A DNA stretch of 64,000 nt from Pseudoxanthomonas sp. X-1 (GCF_020042665.1 NZ_CP083376.1:4426501-4490500), one strand, 5' to 3'; positions 18,721-30,949 are shown, counted from the first letter of the stretch. Notes: generated by a model not told the origin, from the sequence alone. A program made the numbers and translations.

Positions 18721-19335
18721 ATGCTCAAACTGCTCGGCAAGCCGTCCTCGATCAACGTGCGCAAGGTGCTGTGGCTGGCGGCCGAGCTGGACCTGGCGCT
18801 GGCGCACGACGCGATGGACGGCCCCGGCGCTGCGGACGCGCTGCGTGCGCTCAATCCCAACGGGCTGGTGCCGGTGCTGATCGACGGCACCGCGGTGCTG
18901 TGGGAATCCAACACCGTCTGCCGCTATCTGGCCGCGCGCCAGCGGCGCCACGACCTGCTGCCGGTCGATCCCCTGGCGCGGGCGCGGGTGGAACAGTGGA
19001 TGGACTGGCAGGCCACCGAGCTCAACGGCGCATGGCGTCCGGCGTTCATGGCGCTGGTGCGGCGCGCGCCGCTGACCCAGGACGCCAATGCGGTGGACGC
19101 CAGCATCGCGGCCTGGAACCGGCTGATGGGCCTGCTGGACGCGCAGCTGGCCACGACCGGCGCCTTCGTCGCCGGCGCGGACTTCACCCTGGCCGACATC
19201 GTGCTGGGGCTGTCGGCCAACCGCTGGCGGATGACGCCGATGACGCGCCCGGAGCTGCCTGCCGTGGATGCCTGGATCGCACGCCTGGAGACGCGGGCCG
19301 GCTATCGTGCCCACGGCGGCAACGGCATTCCCTGA
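18721..19335 (+). CDS. glutathione S-transferase
   Basis: A 204-residue cytosolic glutathione transferase. The thioredoxin-like N-terminal domain includes the active-site serine region (GKPSSINVRKVLWLAAEL), the conserved cis-proline (NGLVPVLIDG) and the glutathione-binding ESNTVCRYLA. The helical C-terminal domain has the conserved DFTLADIVLG motif. It may conjugate glutathione to electrophiles or take part in aromatic breakdown; nothing nearby identifies a substrate beyond the phhA cluster. It starts 9 bases after the VOC gene. Confidence 0.9.
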   Translation: MLKLLGKPSSINVRKVLWLAAELDLALAHDAMDGPGAADALRALNPNGLVPVLIDGTAVLWESNTVCRYLAARQRRHDLLPVDPLARARVEQWMDWQATELNGAWRPAFMALVRRAPLTQDANAVDASIAAWNRLMGLLDAQLATTGAFVAGADFTLADIVLGLSANRWRMTPMTRPELPAVDAWIARLETRAGYRAHGGNGIP

Positions 19336-19353
19336 AGAAGCTTGAGGACACCC

Positions 19354-19734
19354 ATGGCAACCGACGCGGACTTCATCGACTACGTGCACGCCCAGGCCGG
19401 GCTGGGCGCGGCGCTGGCATCGAAGAAGATGTTCGGCGAGTACGCGCTGTACCTGGACGACAAGGTGGTCGCGCTGGTGTGCGACAACCAGGTCTTCCTC
19501 AAGCCGACCGCGCCCGGCCGCGGCCTGCTGCACGAGGTGATCGAACAGCCGCCGTACCCGGGCGCCAAGCCGCACTACCTGCTGGCCGATGCGCTGGAGG
19601 ACACCGACGCGCTGCAGCGCCTGCTGCGCGCCACTGCCGACGCCCTGCCCCTGCCCAAGCCGAAGGCCAAACAGGCGTCCGCGAAGAAAGCCGCGGCCAA
19701 GAACGCGCCCGCCAGGAAGCCGCCGCGCAGCTGA
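19354..19734 (+). CDS. TfoX N-terminal domain protein
   Basis: A 126-residue protein made of a TfoX N-terminal domain (FIDYVHAQAGLGAALASKKMFGEYALYLDDKVVALVCDNQVFLKP) followed by a basic Lys/Ala/Pro tail (about 100-126) that resembles nucleic-acid-binding tails. It lacks the C-terminal domain of Sxy/TfoX, so a role in competence regulation cannot be assumed. The start at 19354 has GAGG 6 bases upstream; an earlier in-frame TTG adds four residues. It lies 18 bases after the glutathione transferase gene on the same strand. Confidence 0.8.
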   Translation: MATDADFIDYVHAQAGLGAALASKKMFGEYALYLDDKVVALVCDNQVFLKPTAPGRGLLHEVIEQPPYPGAKPHYLLADALEDTDALQRLLRATADALPLPKPKAKQASAKKAAAKNAPARKPPRS

Positions 19735-19795
19735 CCGCCCCGCCTCCCGGCACTGGCTACCATCGCCGCCATCCTTCGCTGGCGAGGCATCCCGC

Positions 19796-20440
19796 ATGAA
19801 TGGCCCCAGTCCCGACGATCCGCATCCGATGCGGGGTTTTCCGCAGGTGTGCTTCATCCGCAACACCGTGCGCAATCCGCTGATCGAGGTCGGCGAGTAC
19901 ACCTACTACGACGACCCGGAAGACTCCGAAGGCTTCGAGCGCAACGTGCTCTACCACTTCCCCTTCATCGGCGACCGCCTGGTGATCGGCAGGTTCTGCG
20001 CGATCGCGCGCGGCGCGAAGTTCATCATGAACGGCGCCAACCACAAGCTGTCCGGCATCTCGACCTATCCGTTCCAGATCTTCGGCCACGGCTGGGACGC
20101 GGTGATGCCGCGGCCGGGCGAGTTGCCGTACAAGGGCGACACCGTGATCGGCCATGACGTGTGGATCGGCTACGAGGCGCTGGTCATGCCGGGCGTGCGC
20201 ATCGGCAACGGCGCGATCGTCTCGGCGCGCGCGGTAGTCACCGCCGACGTGCCGGCCTACACCATCGTCGGCGGCAACCCCGCGCGGCCGATCAAGGCGC
20301 GCTTCGCGCCTGAGCAGGTCGCCCGGCTGGAGGCCATCGCCTGGTGGGACTGGCCGGTCGCGCACATCACCGCGCACCTGGACAGGATCGTCGCCGGCGA
20401 TATCGACGCGCTGGAACGCGTCGCGCCCGCGCACGACTGA
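19796..20440 (+). CDS. Vat/CatB-like xenobiotic O-acetyltransferase
   Basis: A 214-residue left-handed beta-helix acetyltransferase. Hexapeptide repeats are clear (VIGHDVWIGYEALVMPGVRI, NGAIVSARAVVT), followed by the family ending VGGNPARPIKARF. The catalytic histidine is H83 (NGANHKLSG), matching His82 of streptogramin acetyltransferases such as Vat(D). The N-terminal extension PQVCFIRN...EVGEYTYYDDPEDSEGF fits the chromosomal CatB-related group. These enzymes transfer acetyl from acetyl-CoA to hydroxyl groups of antibiotics or other small molecules; many chromosomal members confer no resistance. The start has GAGG about 10 bases upstream. Confidence 0.87.
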   Translation: MNGPSPDDPHPMRGFPQVCFIRNTVRNPLIEVGEYTYYDDPEDSEGFERNVLYHFPFIGDRLVIGRFCAIARGAKFIMNGANHKLSGISTYPFQIFGHGWDAVMPRPGELPYKGDTVIGHDVWIGYEALVMPGVRIGNGAIVSARAVVTADVPAYTIVGGNPARPIKARFAPEQVARLEAIAWWDWPVAHITAHLDRIVAGDIDALERVAPAHD

Positions 20441-20504
20441 CCACGCGCGGCGCCGCACAGGACACGACGCGCGCCGCGTCCGCCGAGGACGGCACCGAAC
20501 GCAA

Positions 20505-20536
20505 ACGGGCCGCCTGCTTTGCGGCAGGCGGCCCGT
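20505..20536 (-). terminator. intrinsic terminator of isocitrate dehydrogenase
   Basis: A perfect 13-bp GC-rich stem (ACGGGCCGCCTGC and its complement, 6-base loop) lies 22 bases past the stop on the minus strand and is followed by TTTGCGTT. It can also serve the converging acetyltransferase gene. Confidence 0.85.
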
Positions 20537-20557
20537 CGGGTCAAGCGTCGAGGCGGC

Positions 20558-24276
<3,719 letters not shown>

Positions 24277-24295
24277 CGGTGCGGGCCCAAGCGCC

Positions 24296-24366
24296 TCAGG
24301 CCTTGGGCCACTGCCGGAAGACCACGCACACCGTGCTCGGATCGAGCATCGCGAGTTCGAGCGCGC
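24296..24366 (-). pseudogene. 71-bp 3'-end fragment of a VOC gene (direct repeat partner)
   Basis: These 71 bases match 25240-25310, the last codons of the intact VOC gene, with only three mismatches. Read on the minus strand the fragment encodes LDPSTVCVVFRQWPKA and a stop, so the differences leave the C-terminus readable. Nothing of the rest of the gene precedes it. The two copies are direct repeats bracketing the DUF4240 gene and look like the footprint of DNA gained next to a gene's 3' end, or a deleted tandem paralogue. Confidence 0.75.
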
Positions 24367-24572
24367 TGCGCGCTGTCGCAAGACGATCGAGGGCTTGTTA
24401 CCCGCTATCCGCTCAAGGTCGGGAGCGCGACGCGCGCATCCTCACGCCGCAGCACGACGGACGACAGCACGTTCCTGATTGACGCCGGGTAGGACCCCGA
24501 ACAGAATCCGGATGTTGCTCCTGACAGGGCGTGTGCGAGTCGTCAGGAACCGGAACGACACAGGGAGGCGGC

Positions 24573-25031
24573 GTGGATATCGACGAGTTCTGGAAGCTGA
24601 TGGGGCGTGTCGATCTGGCGGCACTGGAAGCTGGAGACGAGGACGAAGCGCTGAGTTCAGTCGGCTCGGCCCTGGCCGCAATGGACGTCACGCGCATAGC
24701 GGGCTTCCAGGAGCAGCTTGCTCAGGTTCTCTTTGCAATCGATGGCGAAAGCTACGTAAGAAATGCCGGAGACTCCGGCACGTCCGACGACGGTTTTCTC
24801 TATGTCAGGTGCTATGTGGTCGCACGCGGCGAGCGCTACTACGTCCGTGTGAAAGCCAAACCCGAGAACATGCCGAAATCCATCGACCAATGGTGCGAGT
24901 CGCTTCTCTACGTCGCTTCGAACGCCTGGGCTGCAAGGACAGGTGGCGATCCGGAAGACTGGGAATTCGAGGCAAGCGTCAGCTATGAGTCGGGAAGCAA
25001 TGAATCGTTGTGGGGAGCGACCGATGCCTGA
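24573..25031 (+). CDS. DUF4240-like protein
   Basis: A 152-residue protein that begins with IDEFWKLMGRVDLAAL, the opening typical of DUF4240 proteins, and continues with FQEQLAQVLFAIDGESYV, YVRCYVVARGERYYVRV and FEASVSYESGSNESLW. The function of this family is unknown; members often sit in small accessory clusters. GTG at 24573 with AGGGAGG 6-7 bases upstream is the best start. Its codon and base use is less GC-extreme than its neighbours. The gene is enclosed by 71-bp direct repeats of a VOC gene end, so it was probably acquired. Between 25032 and 25239 lies an open stretch (...FLLSEGANVWAEVRGAF, stop) that looks like the tail of a lost gene. Confidence 0.7.
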   Translation: MDIDEFWKLMGRVDLAALEAGDEDEALSSVGSALAAMDVTRIAGFQEQLAQVLFAIDGESYVRNAGDSGTSDDGFLYVRCYVVARGERYYVRVKAKPENMPKSIDQWCESLLYVASNAWAARTGGDPEDWEFEASVSYESGSNESLWGATDA

Positions 25032-25239
25032 CGAGCGATCCAGGCCGAACTCCCCTCGCGGGTCGGATTGATTCAAGCGTGAGGCGGCAATAAGGACAAT
25101 GCCCGCGAGTTGGAGCGCAGGCCTGCCGCGGCGCGCGGCAACGATGCGTCGCCCGCGCTTGAGTTTCTGCTGAGCGAGGGCGCCAACGTCTGGGCCGAGG
25201 TCCGCGGGGCCTTCTGACCCAGGCCAACGGCCTGGGCCG

Positions 25240-25602
25240 TCAGGGCTTCGGCCACTGCCGGAAGACCACGCACACCGTGCTCGGATCGAGCATCGCGAAT
25301 TCGAGCGCGCCCCACGGCCGCTGCCGCACCGTGGGCAGGTTGGGATGCAGTCGCTGCGGCGCGCGCGCGGCCAGTTCGGCATGCACCGCGGCGATGTCAT
25401 CGACCTCGATGGCCAGTTCGGGCCGGTCCCTGGCCGCCCATTCGGCGTTCTCCACCAGATAGGCCTTGGCCCTGTCGCGTGCCACCACCGCCATGTCCGC
25501 GTCCTGGTACAGCACCGTAAAGCCCAGCGCATCGGCGAAGAAGGCCAGGCCGTCCTCCAGCCGCGCGTAGAAGATCTTCGGGATCAGGTTGTGGAACGTC
25601 AT
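25240..25602 (-). CDS. VOC-family (glyoxalase-like) protein
   Basis: A 120-residue vicinal oxygen chelate protein (FHNLIPKIFYARLEDGLAFF, LGFTVLYQDADMAVVARD, LAIEVDDIAAVHAEL, RPWGALEFAMLDPSTVCVVF). This is the fold of bleomycin-resistance and glyoxalase-like proteins; the substrate is unknown. Its last 71 bases are repeated at 24296-24366. It starts 28 bases below the stop of the effector gene on the same strand, but a functional link is not implied. Confidence 0.85.
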   Translation of the reverse strand: MTFHNLIPKIFYARLEDGLAFFADALGFTVLYQDADMAVVARDRAKAYLVENAEWAARDRPELAIEVDDIAAVHAELAARAPQRLHPNLPTVRQRPWGALEFAMLDPSTVCVVFRQWPKP

Positions 25603-25630
25603 CGCGCTGCGCCCGCTGGCGGCCGGGCGC

Positions 25631-27034
25631 TCACTGCGTCAGCCGCGTCGGCTCCTGGGCCGGTGCCGGGTGTTGCGGCGCGGCCAGCGCCTGCGCGGCG
25701 TTGGCGCGTTCGATCCGCTGGAGCGACTCGCCCAGCGGCGTCTGCACGGCCTGGCTGGCATCGATCCACGCGCGGTGCTGGGCGGGATCCTGCAGGTGTC
25801 CCTGGACCAGGAACACCTTGGCCTGCGCGCCGTCGCCGCCGAGCATCACGTGGTCGGCGCGGCTGATGCCCTGCTCCTTGGCCAGCGCCAGCAGGCTGTG
25901 GCTCATGCGGTCGGCGTCATCGCCGCGGGCCAGGCCCTGCGCGGCCACGCCGGCCTGGATCTGCTTGAACAGCGCGTGGTCGGGATGGTCTGGCCGCGCG
26001 GGCCCTTCGCGCGTGGCCTCGACCATCGGCCCGGGCACGCCCTGGAAGACGATGGGCACGTGGGTGAAGGTGGTGGCGGTGTGGTCGAAGCGGTGCGTGG
26101 TGGGCGGCTGCGTGCTGGAATCCCGATACGGCATGGGCGAGGTGTTGCTGCCCAGGTTGAGTCCGTTCTGCTCCATCAGCTTCTCGGACAGATGCAGCTG
26201 TTTCAGGTTCATCTGCAGCGGCGCCTTGCCATCGCCATAGGCGCGCTCGGACTGCACGATCACACCCGTGCCCCAGGCCCCGTAGTAGTTGGCGTAGTCG
26301 GAGTTGCCGTGGTGCCCCAGCCGCGCCTGGGCGGGCGGGTGATCGAAGTAGTTGCGGCCCATGCCCTCGATGTTGGACGCCGTCGGCTGCATGTGCAGAT
26401 CCTTGTCCAGGGTGAGGTTGGGCTTGGCGGCGTAGTGGTAGTTGGGCGGCGTGCCGGTGCGGTCGATGAAATCCCCCGCGCGGAAGGGGTTGGCCTTATA
26501 GACGTCTTCCAGCGTCGCCTTGGGCTTGTCGTGCTGGACCCGGCTGACCAGCGCGTTCCAGCCGGCGACCTCCGCGCCGGCCTCGTCGCGGCGATTGGCC
26601 GCGATCAGGGCACCGAGCGCGGCCGTGTAGTCGTGCACCGGCCCCTTGCTCTGCGCCACGTGTTTGGCGGCGTCGATGAAGGCCTGGGTGGCCTGTCCGG
26701 TCGCGGCGTGGTTGAAGCCATGCTGCAGCTCGTGCCCCAGCACGAAGGTGGGTTCGCCGGCGTCGAAGGGCACGCCCTTGGGCGGGCTGGTCAGCATCGA
26801 CAGGGGCAGGCGCATCTCCTTGGCCGCGCCGTTGTACTCGCCGCCGGCATGGGTGCCCGCCGGCAGCGGCACGATGTGCTTGAGGTGGCCCTTCTGGACG
26901 GCGTCGTTGATCTGGTTCACCAACGCCGGCGAATGGTTGATCACGCTGGCGAGGTTGGCGGCCTGGTCGGCGGTGACGCCCGGCCGCTTGGCGAACGCAT
27001 CCACCAGGGCCTGTGCTTCCTTGGTCAGTGGCAT
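25631..27034 (-). CDS. X-Tfe antibacterial type IV effector with XVIPCD and zinc-metallopeptidase motif
   Basis: A 467-residue protein in two parts. The N-terminal part has FVLGHELQHGFNHA, a zinc-metallopeptidase HExxH at residues 101-105, with a downstream acidic stretch RRDEAGAEVAGWN (148-160) that could give the third metal ligand. The C-terminal part (about 347-440) reads RPDHPDHALFKQIQAGV, MSHSLLALAKEQGISRADHV, VQGHLQDPAQHRAWIDA and ASQAVQTPLGESL, the pattern of XVIPCD, the recognition domain of effectors injected into rival bacteria by Xanthomonadales type IV systems, and ends in a Gln/Pro-rich tail. The start has AGGGAG 8 bases upstream. The upstream partner, 18 bases away, is a lipoprotein, as expected of an X-Tfi immunity protein. 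No secretion genes are in the window. Assignment is by motif recall; the peptidase target is unknown. Confidence 0.87.
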   Translation of the reverse strand: MPLTKEAQALVDAFAKRPGVTADQAANLASVINHSPALVNQINDAVQKGHLKHIVPLPAGTHAGGEYNGAAKEMRLPLSMLTSPPKGVPFDAGEPTFVLGHELQHGFNHAATGQATQAFIDAAKHVAQSKGPVHDYTAALGALIAANRRDEAGAEVAGWNALVSRVQHDKPKATLEDVYKANPFRAGDFIDRTGTPPNYHYAAKPNLTLDKDLHMQPTASNIEGMGRNYFDHPPAQARLGHHGNSDYANYYGAWGTGVIVQSERAYGDGKAPLQMNLKQLHLSEKLMEQNGLNLGSNTSPMPYRDSSTQPPTTHRFDHTATTFTHVPIVFQGVPGPMVEATREGPARPDHPDHALFKQIQAGVAAQGLARGDDADRMSHSLLALAKEQGISRADHVMLGGDGAQAKVFLVQGHLQDPAQHRAWIDASQAVQTPLGESLQRIERANAAQALAAPQHPAPAQEPTRLTQ

Positions 27035-27052
27035 GTCGGCACTCCCTGGCCG

Positions 27053-27652
27053 TTAGGGGATGGTCACCGTGCGCACGCAGCGGTGTTCGGCGGCGCCGTC
27101 CGACTCGCCCTGCGGATAGACGCTCACCCGCAGGCCCGGCCGGTCGAACCACTCCTTGACCAGGCGCCCGTGCTCGGCGTTGTACGGCGTGCGGGTGAAA
27201 CCCAGCGCCTCGAGCCGGCTGGCGAAGGCGTCGTAGTCCATCTGGCAGATCGGCGTCATCGGCGCATCGGCCGCCGATGGCGTGAAGTTGAACGCGAACT
27301 TGGCGGCGTCCGGTGACGTGGCGTCCAGCTCGATGGTGTACGACCACGGGGCATCGATCGCGGCGCCGACGCCGTACTGCGCGCTGCCATCGCGCGCGCG
27401 CTCCAGGTCAACGCCCATGGCCTGGCCGACGCGCGCCGGCGTCAGGTCCGAAAGCGCATGACTGCCCTCGATCAGCGCGAGCACGCGTTGCAGGACCTGG
27501 GCCGCATCCTGCGTCGATGCGGCGGGGGCGGATGGTGTGGCGGTGGTCACGGCGGGCTCCTCCTTGGAAGGCGCGGACATCGAGGCCTGCGAACAGGCGG
27601 GCAGTGTCGCGCAGGCCGCCAGCAGGGGGATGATCGAATGGGCAAGGCGCAT
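27053..27652 (-). CDS. putative X-Tfi immunity lipoprotein
   Basis: A 199-residue protein with signal sequence MRLAHSIIPLLAACATLPAC and lipobox LPAC, lipidated on C20; serine at +2 favours the outer membrane. A Ser/Thr/Ala/Pro-rich linker (about 25-50) leads to a mixed domain with WSYTIELDATS, FAFNFTPS and PICQMDYDAFASRL. Immunity proteins to XVIPCD effectors are typically periplasmic lipoproteins encoded just upstream of their effector, exactly this arrangement (18-base gap). I do not recognise the domain itself, so the immunity role rests on context. Two further cysteines (in PICQ and HRCV) could form a disulfide. Confidence 0.72.
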   Translation of the reverse strand: MRLAHSIIPLLAACATLPACSQASMSAPSKEEPAVTTATPSAPAASTQDAAQVLQRVLALIEGSHALSDLTPARVGQAMGVDLERARDGSAQYGVGAAIDAPWSYTIELDATSPDAAKFAFNFTPSAADAPMTPICQMDYDAFASRLEALGFTRTPYNAEHGRLVKEWFDRPGLRVSVYPQGESDGAAEHRCVRTVTIP

Positions 27653-27843
27653 GTGGTGGGCAGTCCTCACGCAGCAGGGAATCGCTGCTGGCCCCAGGTG
27701 GCGTCCAGCCAGGCGAGAGGCCGAGTGAAGCACCTCGCCCCCCGCGACGCAACCCGGCGGATCAGGTCCCGTCGCGCCGCGGCGGGAGGCGTGGCGGTTT
27801 GATCGTTATGATCGCGGCCTTCCTTCCGTTTCCCGAGCGTCCC

Positions 27844-29082
27844 ATGAACGCGTGCCTGCGCTGCATGATCCTGGCCTTGTCGCTCATCGCCGGGCACGCC
27901 GGCGCGGTCGAGTTCACCCAGGCCGAACTGGCTCGCGCCAGCGCGCTGCAGCAGCGCCTGCTGACGCTGGATTCACACCTGGATACGCCGGCCAATTTCC
28001 CGCGGCCGGACTTCGACATCCTCGCTGCGCATCCGGGCAACGCGCTCTCGCAGGTGGACCTGCCGCGCATGCAGGCGGGCGCGCTGGACGGCGGCTTCTG
28101 GGCCATCTACACCGACCAGGGCGATCACAGCGCCGGGGCGCACTTGCACGACCGCGACGCCGGCCTCGCGCGCCTGTCGCAGATCCGCGAGATGCTCGCC
28201 GCGCACCCGCGCCAGTTCGCCGAGGCGACCACGCCGGCCGATGCGGCGCGCATCAAGGGCGAAGGCCGCCGCGTGGTCTACATCAGCATGGAGAACGCCA
28301 GCCCGCTGGTGGCCGACCCCACGCTGCTGTCGTTCTACTACGCCCAGGGCCTGCGCCTGATGAGCACGGTGCATTTCATCAACAACGAGTTCGCCGATTC
28401 GGCCACCGACCCCAAGGGGCCGGAATGGCATGGTCTGAGCCCGGCGGGCCGGCAGCTGGTGCAGGCCGCGCAGAAGCTCGGCATCGTCATCGACCAGTCG
28501 CATGCCTCGGACGAGGTGTTCGACCAGCTGATCGCGCTCTCGCCGGTGCCGATCCTGCTGTCGCACAGCGGCGCGCGCGCCGTGCACGACCATCCGCGCA
28601 ACATCGACGACGCGCGCCTGAAGGTGCTGGCCGCGCACGGCGGCGTGATCCAGATGAACTCCTACCAGGGCTATCTCATCGACACCGCCGCCTCGCCCGC
28701 GCGCAAGGCCGCCGAACAGGCGCTGCAGGAGCGGTACGGCGGCGAGGCCGGCATGAAGACCGCCGACGGTGTGCGCCTGGCGGCCGACCTGAAGGCGCTG
28801 GATGCCAAGTACCCGGTCAGGCACGCCACGCTGGACGACTTCTTCGCCCACCTGGACCACGTCCTCAAGCTGATCGGCCCGGAACACGTGGGCATCGGCA
28901 TGGACTGGGACGGGGGCGGCGGGTTGCCCGGCATGGAGGATGTGTCCGACCTGCCCAAGATCACCGCCTGGCTGCTGCGCAAGGGCTATAGCGAACAGCA
29001 GATCGCCGATATCTGGAGCGGCAACGTCCTGCGCGTGATGCAGCAGGCGCAGGATTGGGCGGCCAGGCAGCCCAAGCCCTAG
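27844..29082 (+). CDS. membrane-dipeptidase-like M19 metallopeptidase
   Basis: A 412-residue exported peptidase of family M19 (renal dipeptidase). A signal peptide ends at about residue 20. Predicted zinc ligands are H45 and D47 (TLDSHLDTP), E150 (YISMENAS), H220 (DQSHAS) and H241 (LSHSGAR). Family members cleave dipeptides, often with a C-terminal D-residue. The C-terminal VGIGMDWDGGGGLPGM is also conserved. ATG at 27844 begins the signal peptide; the ribosome site is weak. It is divergent from the effector-immunity pair with a 191-base gap. Confidence 0.93.
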   Translation: MNACLRCMILALSLIAGHAGAVEFTQAELARASALQQRLLTLDSHLDTPANFPRPDFDILAAHPGNALSQVDLPRMQAGALDGGFWAIYTDQGDHSAGAHLHDRDAGLARLSQIREMLAAHPRQFAEATTPADAARIKGEGRRVVYISMENASPLVADPTLLSFYYAQGLRLMSTVHFINNEFADSATDPKGPEWHGLSPAGRQLVQAAQKLGIVIDQSHASDEVFDQLIALSPVPILLSHSGARAVHDHPRNIDDARLKVLAAHGGVIQMNSYQGYLIDTAASPARKAAEQALQERYGGEAGMKTADGVRLAADLKALDAKYPVRHATLDDFFAHLDHVLKLIGPEHVGIGMDWDGGGGLPGMEDVSDLPKITAWLLRKGYSEQQIADIWSGNVLRVMQQAQDWAARQPKP

Positions 29083-29129
29083 CGCGCTGGCCCCCCGACA
29101 CGACCGCACAGGACAAGGACGCATTGCCG

Positions 29130-29537
29130 ATGTCGCCGACGCTGATCCCGCCCATGGCCGCGCATGTCGCGCTGGCCGCCCTGCTCTACGTCGCCCTGAC
29201 CGTGGCCCGCGCACCGGCGGTGTGGGGCGTCGGCCGCCGCCCCGATGGCGGCGACCCCTTCGCGCAGCTGGAGCCGCGCATCAGCGCCAACCTCTCCAAC
29301 CAGTTCGAGTGGCCGCTGTTCTTCCACGTGGCCTGCGTGCTGCTGCTGATGCAGGGCGCGACCGGACCGCTGATGGTCGGCCTGGCGTGGCTGTTCGTCG
29401 CCGGGCGCGTGCTGCACAGCCTCGTGCAGATCTTCATCCCCAACCTGCGCCTGCGCGGGCTGGTGTTCACGGTGAACTTCCTGGCGGTGCTGGCGCTGTG
29501 GGCCGCGCTGGTCGCCCGTTCGCTGCAATTCGTCTGA
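29130..29537 (+). CDS. MAPEG-family membrane protein
   Basis: A 135-residue inner-membrane protein with about four hydrophobic helices and the MAPEG signature region (RISANLSNQFEWPLFFHVACVLL, FVAGRVLHSLVQIF). Eukaryotic relatives act in eicosanoid and glutathione metabolism; bacterial roles are mostly unknown. It begins 47 bases after the dipeptidase gene on the same strand and may be co-transcribed with it. Confidence 0.85.
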   Translation: MSPTLIPPMAAHVALAALLYVALTVARAPAVWGVGRRPDGGDPFAQLEPRISANLSNQFEWPLFFHVACVLLLMQGATGPLMVGLAWLFVAGRVLHSLVQIFIPNLRLRGLVFTVNFLAVLALWAALVARSLQFV

Positions 29538-29558
29538 CGCCTCGCCCGCCCCGGGACC

Positions 29559-29823
29559 ATGGATCGCACGCTTCGATGGCAATGGTTGCTCCGGCCCCTG
29601 TTCTGGGCGCTGACGGTGGCGGCCGCGTCGATCGTCGGCCTGTTCCTGTGGGCCGCCGCGCCGCTGGTCCTCACCCTCGCAAGGGGCGAGGCACGGCGCG
29701 CTGTGGTTCTTCGGCGCGGGCGCTCCCGTGCTGGCCGCGGCCGGCGCGTACCTACTGGTGGCGGCATGCATTGTCGTGCGTCGTCGGACAAGGAAGGCAC
29801 ATGACGCCAGGGCGGATCGCTAG
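29559..29823 (+). pseudogene. small membrane protein interrupted by a +1 frameshift
   Basis: The frame from ATG 29559 gives MDRTLRWQWLLRPLFWALT and a first membrane helix, then turns Arg-rich (RRAVVLRRGRSRAGRG) and stops at 29804. Skipping one base in the GGGG run at 29683-29686 instead gives GARHGALWFFGAGAPVLAAA and a second helix (LLVAACIVV) ending in RRRTRKAHDARADR with a stop at 29823. The two-helix product looks far more natural, so this is a real frameshift or a sequencing error. I do not recognise the family. It follows the MAPEG gene by 21 bases. Confidence 0.6.
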
Positions 29824-29863
29824 CCAGCCGCTCCCACAGAAACCCGATCAAGGAACCCGAACC

Positions 29864-30697
29864 ATGCTCCGCCTCCTGCTGCTCGTACTGCTTGCCGCGC
29901 CTTTCAGCGCCGGCGCGATCGTCATCCGCGATGACGTCGACGACGCGAAGTATCGCGTGCCGGCGTCGGAGTTCGCGGCGCTGGTCGATCTGCCCGGCGA
30001 AGGGCACGGCGTCCTGATCGCGCCGCAGTGGGTCGTCACCGCGGGGCACGCCGTCATGTGGCAGACCCGGATCAAGCAGGTGACGCTCAATGGAATCCCC
30101 CGCGACGTCGAGCGCCTCGTGGTCCATCCCGGCTACAGGAAGCCGTCGCAGCAGCTGCTCGACCAGGCGCTGGCGACCTGGGACTGGACCTTGTTCAGGG
30201 TGCTGCTCTCGTCCTCGGACGACATCGCCCTGCTCAAGCTGGCCCAGCCCGTCACCGACGTCACGCCGGTGGCGATCAACGAAGACGCCGATGAGTTCGG
30301 CCAGGTCGTCAAGGTGCTGGGAGCCGGCGCCACGGGAAACGGCGTCACCGGTTATGAATTCAGCGATTCGCATCGCACCACGCTCCGCCGCGCGTTCAAC
30401 AAGATCACCAGCGCCGACGGTCGCTGGCTTTGCTACACCTTCGACCCGCCGGCGCAGGGGCTGCCGCTCGAAGGCGGCACGGGAAGTGGCGACAGCGGCG
30501 GGCCCGTCCTGCTCCAGGCCGGCAACGATTGGCGCCTGGCCGGACTGACGTCATGGTCGGACCCGCAGAGCACCAACAGGACGCCTGGGCGGTATGGCCA
30601 AATCACGTGCAATGTGCGCCTGCGCCATTACCAGGACTGGATCAACGGCGTCATCGCCGGAGCGGTTCAGGCCGGCCCGCACCCAGGCGCGTCCTGA
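29864..30697 (+). CDS. secreted trypsin-like serine protease
   Basis: A 277-residue S1-family protease with signal peptide MLRLLLLVLLAAPFSAGA. The catalytic triad is readable: H62 (VVTAGHAV), D120 (SDDIALLKL) and S211 (GTGSGDSGGPVLL). The mature protein would begin near residue 19-20; IVIRDDVDDAKYR may mark a short propeptide or the mature end. It is probably exported and degrades proteins outside the cytoplasm. ATG at 29864 has AGGA about 11 bases upstream. It stands alone among small accessory genes. Confidence 0.92.
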   Translation: MLRLLLLVLLAAPFSAGAIVIRDDVDDAKYRVPASEFAALVDLPGEGHGVLIAPQWVVTAGHAVMWQTRIKQVTLNGIPRDVERLVVHPGYRKPSQQLLDQALATWDWTLFRVLLSSSDDIALLKLAQPVTDVTPVAINEDADEFGQVVKVLGAGATGNGVTGYEFSDSHRTTLRRAFNKITSADGRWLCYTFDPPAQGLPLEGGTGSGDSGGPVLLQAGNDWRLAGLTSWSDPQSTNRTPGRYGQITCNVRLRHYQDWINGVIAGAVQAGPHPGAS

Positions 30698-30949
30698 CCC
30701 GCACGCCGCTTGCCAGGGTCGACGGGCGCGCTTTGACGCACGATGGCGGTCCTTGCCCTGCGATGCCTGCGCCTTGCCACAGGAGCGCATATGCGGACGC
30801 GGCGGACATATTCGCGCCGCCGCGTGATGGCTGGCGCCGACGAGACGAGAAAAATCGCGCTTACCGGGCGGCGTGATCTTGACGGCGCCAACTCCCCAGC
30901 CGAACAATCGGCGCGCTGCTCCGGATGGAGTCAACGCGGTGTCCGCCTC

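Noticed and set aside
19354..19734. Full competence regulator TfoX/Sxy
   Set aside because: Only the N-terminal TfoX domain is present, followed by a basic tail, so the competence function is not supported.
25032..25239. Small intact gene between DUF4240 and the VOC gene
   Set aside because: Only an open tail ending in SEGANVWAEVRGAF is seen, with no start codon or ribosome site; more likely a relic.
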